Assembly (NCBI RefSeq): GCF_003086295.3
Contig: NC_092045.1
Coordinates: 26,354,890-26,418,889, forward strand
DNA from: Arachis hypogaea
Lineage: Eukaryota > Streptophyta > Magnoliopsida > Fabales > Fabaceae
DNA: 64,000 nucleotides
Direction of reading: 5' to 3'
Positions 21,633-35,149 of the stretch are shown here, in pieces. The position numbers and the translations under genes were made by a program. Numbering within the stretch: the stretch's first letter is position 1; each line of letters starts with the position of its first letter. The notes under the pieces are model-generated. The model was given only the letters and a program-made list of their open reading frames with translations. It had not been told where the DNA came from and searched no databases.

Positions 21633-24600
21633 TAGAGGAGATTGAGACGAGAATTTCGGTACCAATTTTATAGAATTCGGACAAAGATTGGACCGAACGG
21701 GCCTAACCGGGCCAATTGGACCCAAAGTGGGCCCTTGGCCCAACATAACTTAACCAAAACCCTAGTTTTCAGCACTCTCTCTCCTCATTTGTTACACACA
21801 CAAGCTGAAATTAGAAAGAAAGGGAGGAAGAACACTCTCTCAAGTTCTCTCCCTTGGTTGATCTTCAAACCACCATAACTTTTGATCTAGAGCTCCGATT
21901 GCCGCCCCGTTTGTGGCCACTCGTTCACCGCGGAGAGCTCTACAAAACCCATACAACCAATCTTAAGGTAAGCCACACCTTGCTGTTCGAAATCTCAGCC
22001 CCTATTTTCGAGTTTTATGGGTGAAATGTTGAGATTTTGGGTTCTTTGATGTTATAGGACCCAACTCTCTTGAAGGAGAAGGTTAATCTTGTCTCCTTGG
22101 ACCTTGGGTGTGGTAAGATTCTCAACCCTAGTGTATTTTGTTGTTTTATGATGTTTGGGTTTTGAGATGTTGTGTATGGTATGAAGGTTGTGGCTTAGGT
22201 TGTGTATGTGTGGATATTGGAGCTTGATTGGTGATTTTGAAAAGCTTGGAAAGGGTTTGGTGGTGAAAAATCTGTTCTTGGAGTGTTGAGGCCTTGAGAG
22301 CTTGTGGATAAGTGATTTGGAAGTGCTCCGGTGGAGCTTGGGAAAATCGGCTAAGGTATGGTTTCGGTTTCCCGTATCTAATATGTAATGTGGTAGGAAA
22401 TACTTAGGCTAGAGGCCCTAAGATAGGCATTGAATGGTTGATGTTGTTGAATGATTGAGATATATGATGTGGTCATATATGTGATGATGATTATTGATGC
22501 CTTGGTGGTATGATGTATGAGAAATATGCATGTTGTGATATATGCTTGATGATTGGTTATGGTTGAATTGTGGGTTGAACCATGTTGATGGTGAGTATGA
22601 TGTTGTTTGTGTACCATAATGATTTATTGGAATTGGTGTTGTTGAGAATTGGCATGAGGAATAGTATATGATATGTCAATATGTTTGAGTTTGAGCCACT
22701 TGGGTGAAGTGGGATAAAATGATGATATAGTGATTTTGTATATTGTGGGTTATGTGTCAATGTGTGAGTTGAGGAGGCTTGATGTTGAATTTGATACGTT
22801 TGAATTGATTTCAAAGAAAAGGGATGAAATTGGCATGTTTTGGTTGATTTTGGAAAGAGTTGAAAATGGTTTGTTTTGAAATGGCATATTGTGGTTTTGT
22901 ATAAAAATATGGTTTTTGGGCATACTTTGACGGGACATAACTTGGACTACGGATCTCCGTTTTGTACCAAATCTGTTTAGAAATGAAATTGGATCCGGGA
23001 TGTCCATGCCGTTCGAAGAACGGGTGAAAAACGATTTAAAATGAGGAAGTTATGTCCGTTGGAAGATTGGGGTGTAAATCTGTGAAATTCTGCAGCTTTT
23101 AACTTAGAAAATTTTAGCAGAAAGACCCCTTGCGCATGGCGCACCTGGCGCGTACGCGCCGATCTTCCGAGAAGTGCCATCCACGCGTACGCGTGATGTG
23201 CGCGGCGTGCCGATTGTGCTGCACCCAATGCCCAGCCATTTTCCAGAGATTTATGCCAGGACTGTGCCGGTGTTGTGCCTGGGGCACGAGAACACCCGCG
23301 CGTACGCGTGGTTGACGCGTGCGCGCCGATGGGCAAGTTTGGTATCCACGCGTTAGCGTGCATGACGCTTACGCGTCGATGAGTTTTTGAGGCCATCCAC
23401 GCGTGAGCGTGGAGTGCGCGTACGCGTGGCCCTGTTTTCATCTCAAAGTTGATTTTTGAGTTTTAAAAGCCAAATTTCATACTTCTAAGCCTCCGAACTC
23501 ACCACTTATATCTTAAATCAGTATGATATGCCTAGCTCTGAGAGAAGGAGCTAGTGGATGTGGTAACTTGCGAGTGAAGCAAGGTAAAATGAATGATCAT
23601 TGAGGATCATTGATGAATATGTGAGATGTGGAGGATGGTGGTGGAAGTGCTTGTTATGCCATTGGCCGAAGGGCCGTAATTGTTTATGAATGGGCTGGTT
23701 CTGGATTGAACCGTGAGCCGGAATAGCTGTGTATGCTATGGATATTGGCTGGTTATGGATTTAACCGTGAGCCGGATGGCTGATATGGATGTTGATCCAT
23801 GGATGAGAATTCATGCATGTTTATGCTGAATTATTGATATTTGTGATTTGCACTTCCACTCTCGGAGTTACGAGTTTCCCTGGGTAGTAGCAGTGACTAG
23901 CCACCACGTGCTCCAGGTTGAGACTTGGTACTCTTCTGACCCTATGTCGTAAGTGTGGCCGGGCACTGTGAAAGTCCCGGATGAGCTCGCCCCCGAAATA
24001 TTCACCAGTGAGGGTGATGGATATGGATCATGTTTATGATCAAGTTTATGATGAGTATAACTCGAGTTGGGGATGCACGACAGAGGGACAGTCCAATGGT
24101 TAGCTACCAGGACTTGTGGGTTGGCTCTATAACCGACAGATGATATCATCAGCCACTAGGGACAGGCATTCATCATATGCATACTATGTGAATTGTTTGA
24201 GATTGCCTATTTGACTGCATATAACTTGCTAATTGTCTAAATGTCTTACTTGCTCCTATTTGTATATTCCTTGTTTGATATAACTGTGTTTGCTATATTA
24301 TACTCCTGCTGGTGGTTGGGAGGTCTGAAGGAATTGTAAAGGGAAGTATTAGTTAGACTGAAGAATCTTTAGTCAGATACCCTTATATGGTTTAGCTTGT
24401 TTATAAGCTTTGATATTATCTGGAGGAAGCTCTAGGATTGCCTTTGGCTTTCCTCCATTATTATGTATTATATATGTGGAAACTGTTACCTGCTGGGAAC
24501 CTCTGGTTCTCACCCATGCGGATTTTGTGGTTTTCAGATGCAGGACGTGAGGTTTCCCGCTGATGCATGCTGGAGACTTCTAGATTGCGAAGATCCTTTG

Positions 24601-25065
24601 TTCTTGGGGCTATGTTTGGTTATATGTTTTGTTTAGATACTTTTATCTCCATCAATAATACAAACTGTGATGACTCCTCCTATGGGAGATTTTGGAGAAT
24701 AGGTTTTATGTATTTGTGTCCCTTTGGGTTTCCTTTGGGGTTTTCCTTATTTTATCATATGTATATATTGTTATGCTCGGACCGGTTATCTTCGCAGCCG
24801 GATCTTGAGTCTTGATATTCCTGTTTTTGACACTCCTTTGTATATATATAATCTCGCGTTAGTTATCCTTGTTCGTTACGTTATCGATCGGAGTGTTGCG
24901 CTTTAAGGTTGCGGTTTTTGTTTACCCCTTTTTCTACAAAGGCTCCTAGTTATAATCAATCATTCATACTACTATACGTACTAAATTTTTATTTTAGAGG
25001 TCGTAATACCTTGCCATCTCTGAATTATGACTTAAGCATAAGACTCTGTATGGTAGGGTGTTACA
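21633..25065 (+). repeat. 5' LTR (partial) of the duplicate copy
   Basis: Begins at the base equivalent to 8306. It has single-base losses in short runs relative to the first copy (for example near 22179, 22282, 23139 and 23204), typical of poor consensus near a contig end. Confidence 0.9.
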
Positions 25066-25068
25066 TTA

Positions 25069-25080
25069 TGGTATCAGAGC
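25069..25080 (+). other. primer binding site, initiator tRNA-Met (duplicate)
   Basis: TGGTATCAGAGC three bases after the LTR end, as at 11749. Confidence 0.85.
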
Positions 25081-25282
25081 AGTTCGTTCCTGTAGAGCCT
25101 GAGGGATGGACTGATTATGCTTCTGTGCATTCTCTGTGTGTGTGTTATGTGCTGTTAGTATATCTGCTTGATATAATTGGCATAAACGTTCATGAGCATG
25201 CATTTGGGACTTTGAAGTACTAGACTTCCGATATTGAGACTGATCAACTTAATATCGATTGTTTGGTATGTATAGGAACCAG

Positions 25283-28200
25283 ATGGCGCCTCGTGGACGC
25301 GGTAGAGGTAGTGTGAGAGGTCGTACGAATACTCGTGTACCGGAGAATAACCCTAATGACCCGGTGAACTTTATGACTGCGTTGGAAAACATGGCTGCTG
25401 CTATGCAAGCCACTGCTGAGGCCCTTGGTCAACAAATGAACAACCATGGTAATGATGGAGGTGGAGTTCAGGCCCAATGACACTGGCAAACTTTTTGAAG
25501 GTGAATCCGCCTAAGTTCAAGGGAACTACTAGTCCGACTGAGGCTGATACATGGTTTCAGGCTATAGAGCGAGCGCTGCAAGCGCAAGTGGTGCCTGAAG
25601 GACAGCGTGTCGAGTTTGCTACCTATATGCTTGTCGGTGAAGCATCCCATTGGTGGCAAGGTATCCGACGTCTTCTGCAGCAGGGTGATGACTATATCAC
25701 TTGGAATGTTTTTCAAGAAGAGTTCTATAAGAAGTACTTTCCGACTTCTGCTAGGACGGCTAAGGAACTTGAATTGTTACAACTGAAGCAGGGTACTATG
25801 TCCATATCAGAGTATACTGACAAGTTTGAGGAGCTGTTCAGGTTCTCTCGTATGTGCCAAGGGACTCCGGTGGAGCATGAGGAATGGAAGTGTGTTAAGT
25901 ATGAAGGAGGACTCCGGAGTGACATTTTCAGTTCAGTGGGACCAATGGAGATTAGGACTTTCTCCGAGTTGGTAAACAAGTGTAGGGTTGCTGAAGAGTG
26001 TGTGAAGAGGGCAACCGCTGAGAAGGGGAGTCAAAGGGGATCGTTCCCATAGAACCGAGGGAAGAGCTTTGCACCTAGAGGTCCGTCTTTCAAGAGGGGA
26101 AGCTCTTTTAGGAGGCCCAACAACAACAACAACTCCCAAGGAAAAAGGTTTGGGAAACAGCCTCAGAATGATCAAGCTTGTACTAGATGTGGGAGTCACC
26201 ATCCGGGAGCACCATGCAAGTCCGGATGGGGTTTGTGCTACACTTGTGGAAAGGCAGGGCATAAAGCTGTAAATTGTCCTGAGAAGCAGAAACAAGGTGC
26301 TGGAAAGGCACAACAGACTGGTCGGGTGTTCACCACTTCAGCTGTAGGAGCTGAGGGATCTGAGACACTCATTCGAGGTAACTGTGAAATGGCTGGTCAA
26401 ACTTTAAATGCTTTATTTGATTCGGGAGCATCGCATTCATTCATTGCATTTGAGAAAGCCCATGAGTTAGGACTGAAGATTGTAACTTTAGGTTAAGATC
26501 TAAGAGTGTATAATGCTACCCATGAAGCCATGGTAACTAGGCTAGGATGCCCGGAAGTCACCTTTAGGTTCAAGCAGCGTGATTTTGTTCATAATTTAAT
26601 CTGCTTGCCGATGATTGGTCTTGATCTTATCTTGGGATTGGACTGGTTATCTAAGAACCATGTTTTGCTTGATTGTTCTACAAAGTCGGTGTACTTTATG
26701 CCGGAAGATACAGAAGGGCCGGTCGTGGTAAATAATTATTACTTGAATTCGATGATGGTGAATTGTTCCGGAACCGAATGTCAGGTATCATGTTGTTAGC
26801 CGCGGGCGTTTCGGGTGATGATCAAAAGTTGGAACAGATTCCGATTGTGTGTGAGTTTCCGGAAGTGTTTCCCGATGATATTGATGAGTTTCCACCTAAC
26901 CGAGAGGTTGAGTTTGCTATTGAATTGGTGCCCGGGGCGGGACCAATCTCAAGTGCCCCTTATAGGATGTCACCGTTAGAGATGAACGAGCTAAAGTCTC
27001 AATTAGAGGATTTGTTGGGAAAGAATTTTATACGACCAAGTGTCTCTCCGTGGGGTGCTCCAGTGTTACTGGTGAAGAAGAAGGATGGGAGTATGCGGCT
27101 CTGTGTGGATTACAGGCAGCTGAACAAGGTTACAATAAAGAATAAGTACCCATTGCCGAGAATCGATGATCTCATGGATCAGTTACAAGGAGCTGGAGTT
27201 TCTCCAAGATCGATTTGCGATCCGGTTATCACCAGATAAGGGTGAGGGGTGAGGATATCCCTAAGACCGCTTTCAGGACTCGTTATGGTCATTACGAGTA
27301 CACTGTGATGTCTTTTGGGTTGACGAATGCTCCTGCGGTATTCATGGACTATATGAATAGAGTTTTCCGTCCGTTTTTGGATAAATTCGTTGTTGTCTTC
27401 ATTGATGACATACTGATTTATTCCAAGACTGAAGAAGAGCATGCGGAACACTTGAGGATCGTGTTGCAGATTCTAAAGGAGAAGAAACTCTATGCAAAAC
27501 TGTCTAAGTGTGAGTTTTGGAAGAGTGAGGTGAAGTTTTTGGGCCATGTGGTGAGTAAGAAGGGAATAGCCGTAGATCCAACTAAGGTGGAGGCTGTGAT
27601 GGATTGGAAGCAACCAACCACCGTAACAGAGGTAAGGAGTTTTCTGGGTTTAGCTGGCTATTACCGAAGGTTTATCAAAGGATTTTCACAGATAGCTTTG
27701 CCAATGACAAAGTTAACCCGCAAAGACACTCCGTTTGTTTGGACTCCTGAGTGCGAGGAGAGCTTTCAGACATTAAAGAAAAAGTTGACCACTGCACCTG
27801 TGTTAGTGTTACCCGAGCCGAATGAGCCATTTGAGGTGTACTGTGATGCCTCATTAAAGGGTTTAGGGTGCGTGCTGATGCAGCATCGTAATGTGGTGGC
27901 GTATGCCTCACGACAGTTGAGACCTCATGAAGTTAGTTATCCTACGCACGATTTGGAACTCGCTGCGGTTGTGTTTGCCTTGAAGGTGTGGAGGCATTAT
28001 CTCTATGGGGTTAAGTTCCAAGTTTTCTCTGATCATAAGAGCTTGAAGTACCTCTTTGATCAGAAAGAGCTTAATATGAGGCAGAGAAGGTGGATGGAAT
28101 TGTTGAAGGACTACGACTTCGAGTTGCATTACCATCCGGGAAAGGCGAACGTAGTGGCGGATGCTTTAAGTCGAAAGTCATTATATGCGGCTTGGATGAT

Positions 28201-29742
28201 GCTTCAAGAGGAGAAGTTACTCAAGGGATTTGAGAGTCTGAAAATCGGTGCTCGAGAAGTATCTGGAACCTTGTGTTTGAGCCGATTAGAGATCTCAAGT
28301 GACTTTAAGTCCGAACTCCTAAAGGCTCATCAAAATGATGAAGCGTTATGGAAGGTGTTACCAGCTATTGAGCAAGGAAAACAATGGAGAGTGTCGGAAG
28401 AAAAAGATGGGTTATGGAGATTCAAGGGTAGGATCATTGTGCCGGATGTTGGCACTTTGAGACAAGATATTTTAAGGGAGGCACACAAAAGCAGATTCTC
28501 CATTCACCCGGGAAGTACTAAGATGTACCATGATTTAAAGGCAATGTTTTGGTGGCCGGGTATGAAGAATGATGTGGCGGAATATGTTTCAAAGTGCTTA
28601 ACTTGTCAAAAGGTAAAGATTGAACATCAAAGACCTTCCGGGATGTTGCAACCTTTAGAGATTCCGCAATGGAAGTGGGAAAGTATTGCAATGGACTTTG
28701 TGTCGGGATTGCCAAGGACTAGGACTGGTTTTGATGCTATTTGGGTGATTGTGGACCGACTGACGAAGTCAGCTCACTTTTTGCCCATTCGGATGACTTA
28801 CACCCTTGAGGAGCTAGCACGGTTATACATAAAGGAGATTGTGAGACTTCATGGTGTACCTGCTACTATAATCTCTGATAGAGATCCTCGTTTCACTTCA
28901 AGGTTTTGGGGTGCATTTCAGAAGGCTTTTGGAACCCGATTAAGCTTGAGCACGGCTTACCATCTTCAAACAGATGGTCAATCTGAGAGGACGATCCAAA
29001 CACTAGAGGATATGTTGAGAGCTTGTGTTTTGGACCAACCGGCGAGTTGGGATCGGTATATGCCATTGGTGGAGTTTGCATACAATAATAGTTTTCATGC
29101 GAGCATTGGAATGGCTCCGTATGAGGCCTTGTATTGGAGGAAATGTCAATCTCCGCTATGTTGGTATGAAGCTGGAGAGAAAAGCTTGTTGGGGCCGGAA
29201 ATGATAGCTGAGACTACTGAACAAGTCAAGAAAATCCGTGATAGGATGCTTACGGCGCAGAGTCGTCAAAAGAGTTACGCCGATCAGAGGCGAAAGCCCT
29301 TAGAATTTGAGGAAGGAGATCATGTTTTCCTTAAGGTTACTCCGACCACAGGAGTAGGTAGGGCGATTAAGACAAGGAAGTTGAATCCTCGATACATTGG
29401 TCCATTTCAAATCCTGGAGAGGATTGGACCAGTGGCGTATCGGATGGCTCTACCACCTCATCTTTCGAACCTGCACGACGTGTTTCACGTGTCGCAGCTT
29501 CGGAAGTACACCCCTGATGCTAGTCATGTGTTGGAACCTGAATCGGTTCAGTTAAGGGAAGATTTGACGCTTCCCGTGGCTCCAGTCAGAATTGATGATA
29601 CCAGTACCAAACGGTTGCGTGGAAAAGAGGTTTTATTAGCCAAAGTAGCTTGGAGTCGAGGGGTGTTGAGGAACACACTTGGGAACTTGAGTCGGAGATG
29701 CGAACGGATTACCCGCAGTTATTCTCAGGTAATTGCATTTGA
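25283..29742 (+). pseudogene. chromovirus gag-pol, duplicate copy with extra frameshifts
   Basis: Same protein and same two stops as 11963-16426. Four further 1-base losses relative to the first copy, at about 25471 (GG for GGG), 26785 (GG for GGG), 27200 (TTT for TTTT) and 29661, break it into four frames. All lie in or beside short homopolymers. They are best read as consensus errors near the contig start rather than biology. Confidence 0.9.
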
Positions 29743-29778
29743 ATTTTGTGGGCAAAATTCCCAATTAGGTGGGTAGAA

Positions 29779-32700
29779 TGTAAAACCCGGTTAATTAACG
29801 GCTAATTAACCCATAAATGAGAATTTATTCTAGAAAGCCTAAAATGTGATTTTTATGGCTAAATGTGGTAGAGGAGATTGAGACGAGAATTTCGGTACCA
29901 ATTTTATAGAATTCGGACCAAGATTGGACCGAACGGGCCTAACCGGGCCAATTGGACCCAAAGTGGGCCCTTGGCCCAACATAACTTAACCAAAACCCTA
30001 GTTTTCAGCACTCTCTCTCCTCATTTGTTACACACACAAGCTGAAATTAGAAAGAAAGGGAGGAAGAACACTCTCTCAAGTTCTCTCCCTTGGTTGATCT
30101 TCAAACCACCATAACTTTTGATCTAGAGCTCCGATTGCCGCCCCGTTTGCGGCCACTCGTTCACCGCGGAGAGCTCTACAAAACCCATACAACCAATCTT
30201 AAGGTAAGCCACACCTTTCTGTTCGAAATCTCAGCCCCTATTTTCGAGTTTTATGGGTGAAATGTTGAGATTTTGGGTTCTTTGATGTTATAGGACCCAA
30301 CTCTCTTGAAGGAGAAGGTTAATCTTGTCTCCTTGGACCTTGGGTGTGGTAAGATTCTCAACCCTAGTGTATTTTGTTGTTTTATGATGTTTGGGTTTTG
30401 AGATGTTGTGTATGGGTATGAAGGTTGTGGCTTAGGTTGTGTATGTGTGGATATTGGAGCTTGATTGGTGATTTTGAAAAGCTTGGAAAGGGTTTGGTGG
30501 TGAAAAATCTGTTCTTGGAGGTGTTGAGGCCTTGAGAGCTTGTGGATAAGTGATTTGGAAGTGCTCCGGTGGAGCTTAGGAAAATCGGCTAAGGTATGGT
30601 TTCGGTTTCCCGTATCTAATATGTAATGTGGTAGGAAATACTTAGGCTAGAGGCCCTAAGATAGGCATTGAATGGTTGATGTTGTTGAATGATTGAGATA
30701 TATGATGTGGTCATATATGTGATGATGATTATTGATGCCTTGGTGGTATGATGTATGAGAAATATGCATGTTGTGATATATGCTTGATGATTGGTTATGG
30801 TTGAATTGTGGGTTGAACCATGTTGATGGTGAGTATGATGTTGTTTGTGTACCATAATGATTTATTGGAATTGGTGTTGTTGAGAATTGGCATGAGGAAT
30901 AGTATATGATATGTCAATATGTTTGAGTTTGAGCCACTTGGGTGAAGTGGGATAAAATGATGATATAGTGATTTTGTATATTGTGGGTTATGTGTCAATG
31001 TGTGAGTTGAGGAGGCTTGATGTTGAATTTGATACGTTTGAATTGATTTCAAAGAAAAGGGATGAAATTGGCATGTTTTGGTTGATTTTGGAAAGAGTTG
31101 AAAATGGTTTGTTTTGAAAATGGCATATTGTGGTTTTGTATGAAAATATGGTTTTTGGGCATACTTTGACGGGACATAACTTGGACTACGGATCTCCGTT
31201 TTGTACCAAATCTGTTTAGAAATGAAATTGGATCCGGGATGTCCATGCCGTTCGAAGAACGGGTGAAAAACGATTTAAAATGAGGAAGTTATGTCCGTTG
31301 GAAGATTGGGGTGTAAATCTGTGAAATTCTGCAGCTTTTAACTTAGAAAATTTTTAGCAGAACGACCCCTTGCGCGTGGGCGCACCTGGCGCGTACGCGC
31401 CGATCTTCCGAGAAGTGCCATCCACGCGTACGCGTGATGTGCGCGGGCGCGCCGATTGTGCTGCACCCAATGCCCAGCCATTTTCCAGAGAGTTATGCCA
31501 GGACTGTGCCGGTGTTGTGCCTGGGGCACGAGAACACCCACGCGTACGCGTGGTTGACGCGTGCGCGCCGATGGGCAAGTTTGGTATCCACGCGTTAGCG
31601 TGCATGACGCTTACGCGTCGATGAGTTTTTGAGGCCATCTACGCGTGAGCGTGGAGTGCGCGTACGCGTGGCCCTGTTTTCATCTCAAAGTTGATTTTTG
31701 AGTTTTAAAAGCCAAATTTCATACTTCTAAGCCTCCGAACTCACCACTTATATCTTAAATCAGTATGATATGCCTAGCTATGAGAGAAGGAGCTAGTGGA
31801 TGTGGTAACTTGCGAGTGAAGCAAGGTAAAATGAATGATCATTGAGGATCATTGATGAATATGTGAGATGTGGAGGATGGTGGTGGAAGTGCTTGTTATG
31901 CCATTGGCCGAAGGGCCGTAATTGTTTATGAATGGGCTGGTTCTGGATTGAACCGTGAGCCGGAATAGCTGTGTATGCTATGAATATTGGCTGGTTATGG
32001 ATTTAACCGTGAGCCGGATGGCTGATATGGATGTTGATCCATGGATGAGAATTCATGCATGTTTATGCTGAATTATTGATATTTGTGATTTGCACTTCCA
32101 CTCTCGGAGTTACGAGTTTCCCTGGGTAGTAGCAGTGACTAGCCACCACGTGCTCCAGGTTGAGACTTGGTACTCTTCTGACCCTATGTCGTAAGTGTGG
32201 CCGGGCACTGTGAAAGTCCCGGATGAGCTCGCCCCCGAAATATTCACCAGTGAGGGTGATGGATATGGATCATGTTTATGATCAAGTTTATGATGAGTAT
32301 AACTCGAGTTGGGGATGCACGACAGAGGGACAGTCCAATGGTTAGCTACCAGGACTTGTCGGGTTGGCTCTATAACCGACAGATGATATCATCAGCCACT
32401 AGGGACAGGCATTCATCATATGCATACTATGTGAATTGTTTGAGATTGCCTATTTGACTGCATATAACTTGCTAATTGTCTAAATGTCTTACTTGCTCCT
32501 ATTTGTATATTCCTTGTTTGATATAACTGTGTTTGCTATATTATACTCCTGCTGGTGGTTGGGAGGTCTGAAGGAATTGTAAAGGGAAGTATTAGTTAGA
32601 CTGAAGAATCTTTAGTCAGATACCCTTATATGGTTTAGCTTGTTTATAAGCTTTGATATTATCTGGAGGAAGCTCTAGGATTGCCTTTGGCTTTCCTCCA

Positions 32701-33298
32701 TTATTATGTATTATATATGTGGAAACTGTTACCTGCTGGGAACCTCTGGTTCTCACCCATGCGGATTTTGTGGTTTTCAGATGCAGGACGTGAGGTTTCC
32801 CGCTGATGCATGCTGGAGACTTCTAGATTGCGAAGATCCTTTGTTCTTGGGGCTATGTTTGGTTATATGTTTTGTTTAGATACTTTTATCTCCATCAAAT
32901 AATACAAACTGTGATGACTCCTCCTATGGGAGATTTTGGAGAATAGGTTTTATGTATTTGTGTCCCTTTGGGGTTTTCCTTATTTTATCATATGTATATA
33001 TTGTTATGCTCGGACCAGTTATCTTCGCAGCCGGATCTTGAGTCTTGATATTCCTGTTTTTGACACTCCTTTGTATATATATAATCTCGCGTTAGTTATC
33101 CTTGTTCGTTACGTTATCGATCGGAGTGTTGCGCTTTAAGGTTGCGGTTTTTGTTTACCCCTTTTTCTACAAAGGCTCCTAGTTATAATCAATCATTCAT
33201 ACTACTATACGTACTAAATTTTTATTTTAGAGGTCGTAATACCTTGCCATCTCTGAATTATGACTTAAGCATAAGACTCTGTATGGTAGGGTGTTACA
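29779..33298 (+). repeat. 3' LTR of the duplicate copy
   Basis: Carries the 3'-LTR variants seen at 16463-19969 but lacks that copy's 1-base deletions, so this is the cleaner version. Followed by TCTAG. Confidence 0.92.
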
Positions 33299-33303
33299 TC
33301 TAG

Positions 33304-33492
33304 CAAAAAGGGAAACCATTATCAAGGGAAATTTTGTCGGTAACAGGAAAAAATCTGTCGATAAATTACCGACGAAAAAAATCTGTTAGTAAATAATTTT
33401 CGACAAGTCTTTTACAGAAGAAAATAATCCGTCTATAGTAAAGACTAAATTTGTTTGTAAATCTATCTGTAATAAGCAATTTTCTAGATGTG
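33304..33492 (+). mobile_element. right end of the CACTA-like element (duplicate of 19975-20165)
   Basis: Same subterminal repeats and right terminal inverted repeat ending GATGTG, followed by TAGT. Differs from the first copy by short indels only. Confidence 0.85.
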
Positions 33493-33736
33493 TAGTTAAA
33501 GGATAAATATATATTTCAAAAGGAAAGTACAAAAATTGAATTTTAATTAGTTAATAATAATTAATTTTTTATTTTTATTTTTTTAGGAATTTAGTATTTA
33601 AGATTTATAATTTAGAATATAAATAAATTAAAAATTTAAGATAAATAAAATACTTTTTAAAAAAATTATTAATATTATTCGTTTTATAAGGAGACTTATT
33701 TAAAAAGTTTAAAAGTGATTAGGGACTCTTTTATTA

Positions 33737-33769
<33 letters not shown>

Positions 33770-34655
33770 TAATTTGTTTAACTTTTTATTAAATTTTGAC
33801 GTAAAAATATTTTGTCTAACAAAAAAATATTAGTATTATGATACTATTTTTTTAAAGTTTAGACTGATAAAAAATATGCTCCTTTAAGAATATTTTTTTT
33901 GTATTAGTTTTATGTTGTATTTTTTTTTATTTACTGAGAATCGAATTCTAGATTTTTGAGACACATGATATCATACTATAATATTATTTTTTTTTTAAAT
34001 TTAAGTTCATAAAAAGAGATAAAATAAATGATTATATCTCTAACAGTTATAAACTAATTTAAAAATTAAAATAATCAATGATTAAATTATTCAACTAAAA
34101 AATTTCCGAAGATTCATGTAGAATATTACAAATTTTTGTGTATCTTTATTTAATATTTTAAAATTTAGATAAATACTTATTATAATATGATAATAAAGCT
34201 TTTAATTGTTACAAAATAATTTAGAATGTGATCAAAAAAATTTAAACAATATACTAAATATATAGATAATTGCTATCCTGTTTTTAATATGGTGTCTAAT
34301 TTACTAAAAATGTAAATTAATAATATTTAATAAACTTTAAATATTTAATTTTTACTTTAAAAAATAAATTAAATAATTTAGACATCAAAATAAAAAGTAT
34401 TATAGAATTGGCCAACTATATATAAAATCATTTGTGCATATTTACCCAGGGGCCAGGGACGAACCTGCTACATATGTAGGTGTGGGGGCATCCCCCCCCC
34501 CCCCCAAAAAAAAAAAAAACAGTTAAACCTTTTATCTTGGTTGTAATAACGTGTTTGTCTCCCCATTTTAAAATGATAATAAGTAGTCGTACTATACACC
34601 TTTAATTTATTGGGATTAAAAAAAATCAAATCCATTCAAATAAAAAAAACAAACA

Positions 34656-34691
<36 letters not shown>

Positions 34692-35149
34692 CTAATTAAC
34701 TAATTATACAAAGCTAAGCCTATCTTCTCAAATATAGATATGACTATTAATTTATTTTTTATTAATTTATTTAATTTAGTTTTAGTCTTAAATATAGTAA
34801 GTGTTTTTCTTAAAACAAACATCTACCACAAATATTATACTGTGTCAATTTTGTAATTAAATAGCAAAAAATTTGATTAATTACTTAATATAAAAAGAGA
34901 CTTTATCTATATTTATAAAGAGAATTTTGATTGTTTTATTTAATTTTTTTTAATTATTATTTTTTTCTCACACAATTATAGTAAAAAAATCAAACTTTGT
35001 TCATTTGAGTTATATTTATAATTTTTTTAACTAATAGACTATACTTCTTTTTTGTATTATATATATAAAAATTAATGAAAAGGAGATTTGAGGGAAACGG
35101 AGTGCCTTATAAAATTAATAACAAAAATATGTTATGCAATATGGTCAAA
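33493..35149. other. AT-rich intergenic DNA with microsatellites
   Basis: No gene seen. (AAT)n runs at about 33736-33768 and 34656-34691, and a C-run followed by an A-run at about 34491-34519. Near 34440-34490 a short GC-richer patch (GGGGCCAGGGACGAACCTGC) resembles an insertion edge but cannot be assigned. Confidence 0.6.

Larger units (their letters stand above)
21633..33298 (+). mobile_element. second assembled copy of the same chromovirus, 5' end lost in gap
   Basis: Near-identical to 8306-19969. It carries the same 5'-LTR-specific and 3'-LTR-specific variants, the same two gag-pol stops, the same right TSD (33299-33303) and the same CACTA-like flank. This makes it the same insertion assembled twice, not a second insertion. 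Confidence 0.9.

Noticed and set aside
20581..21746. Long open frames running through the gap
   Set aside because: They consist of undetermined bases.
21633..33298. A second independent chromovirus insertion or a recent tandem duplication
   Set aside because: Identical TSD, flank and LTR-specific variants, plus indels concentrated towards the gap on both sides, fit one locus assembled twice.
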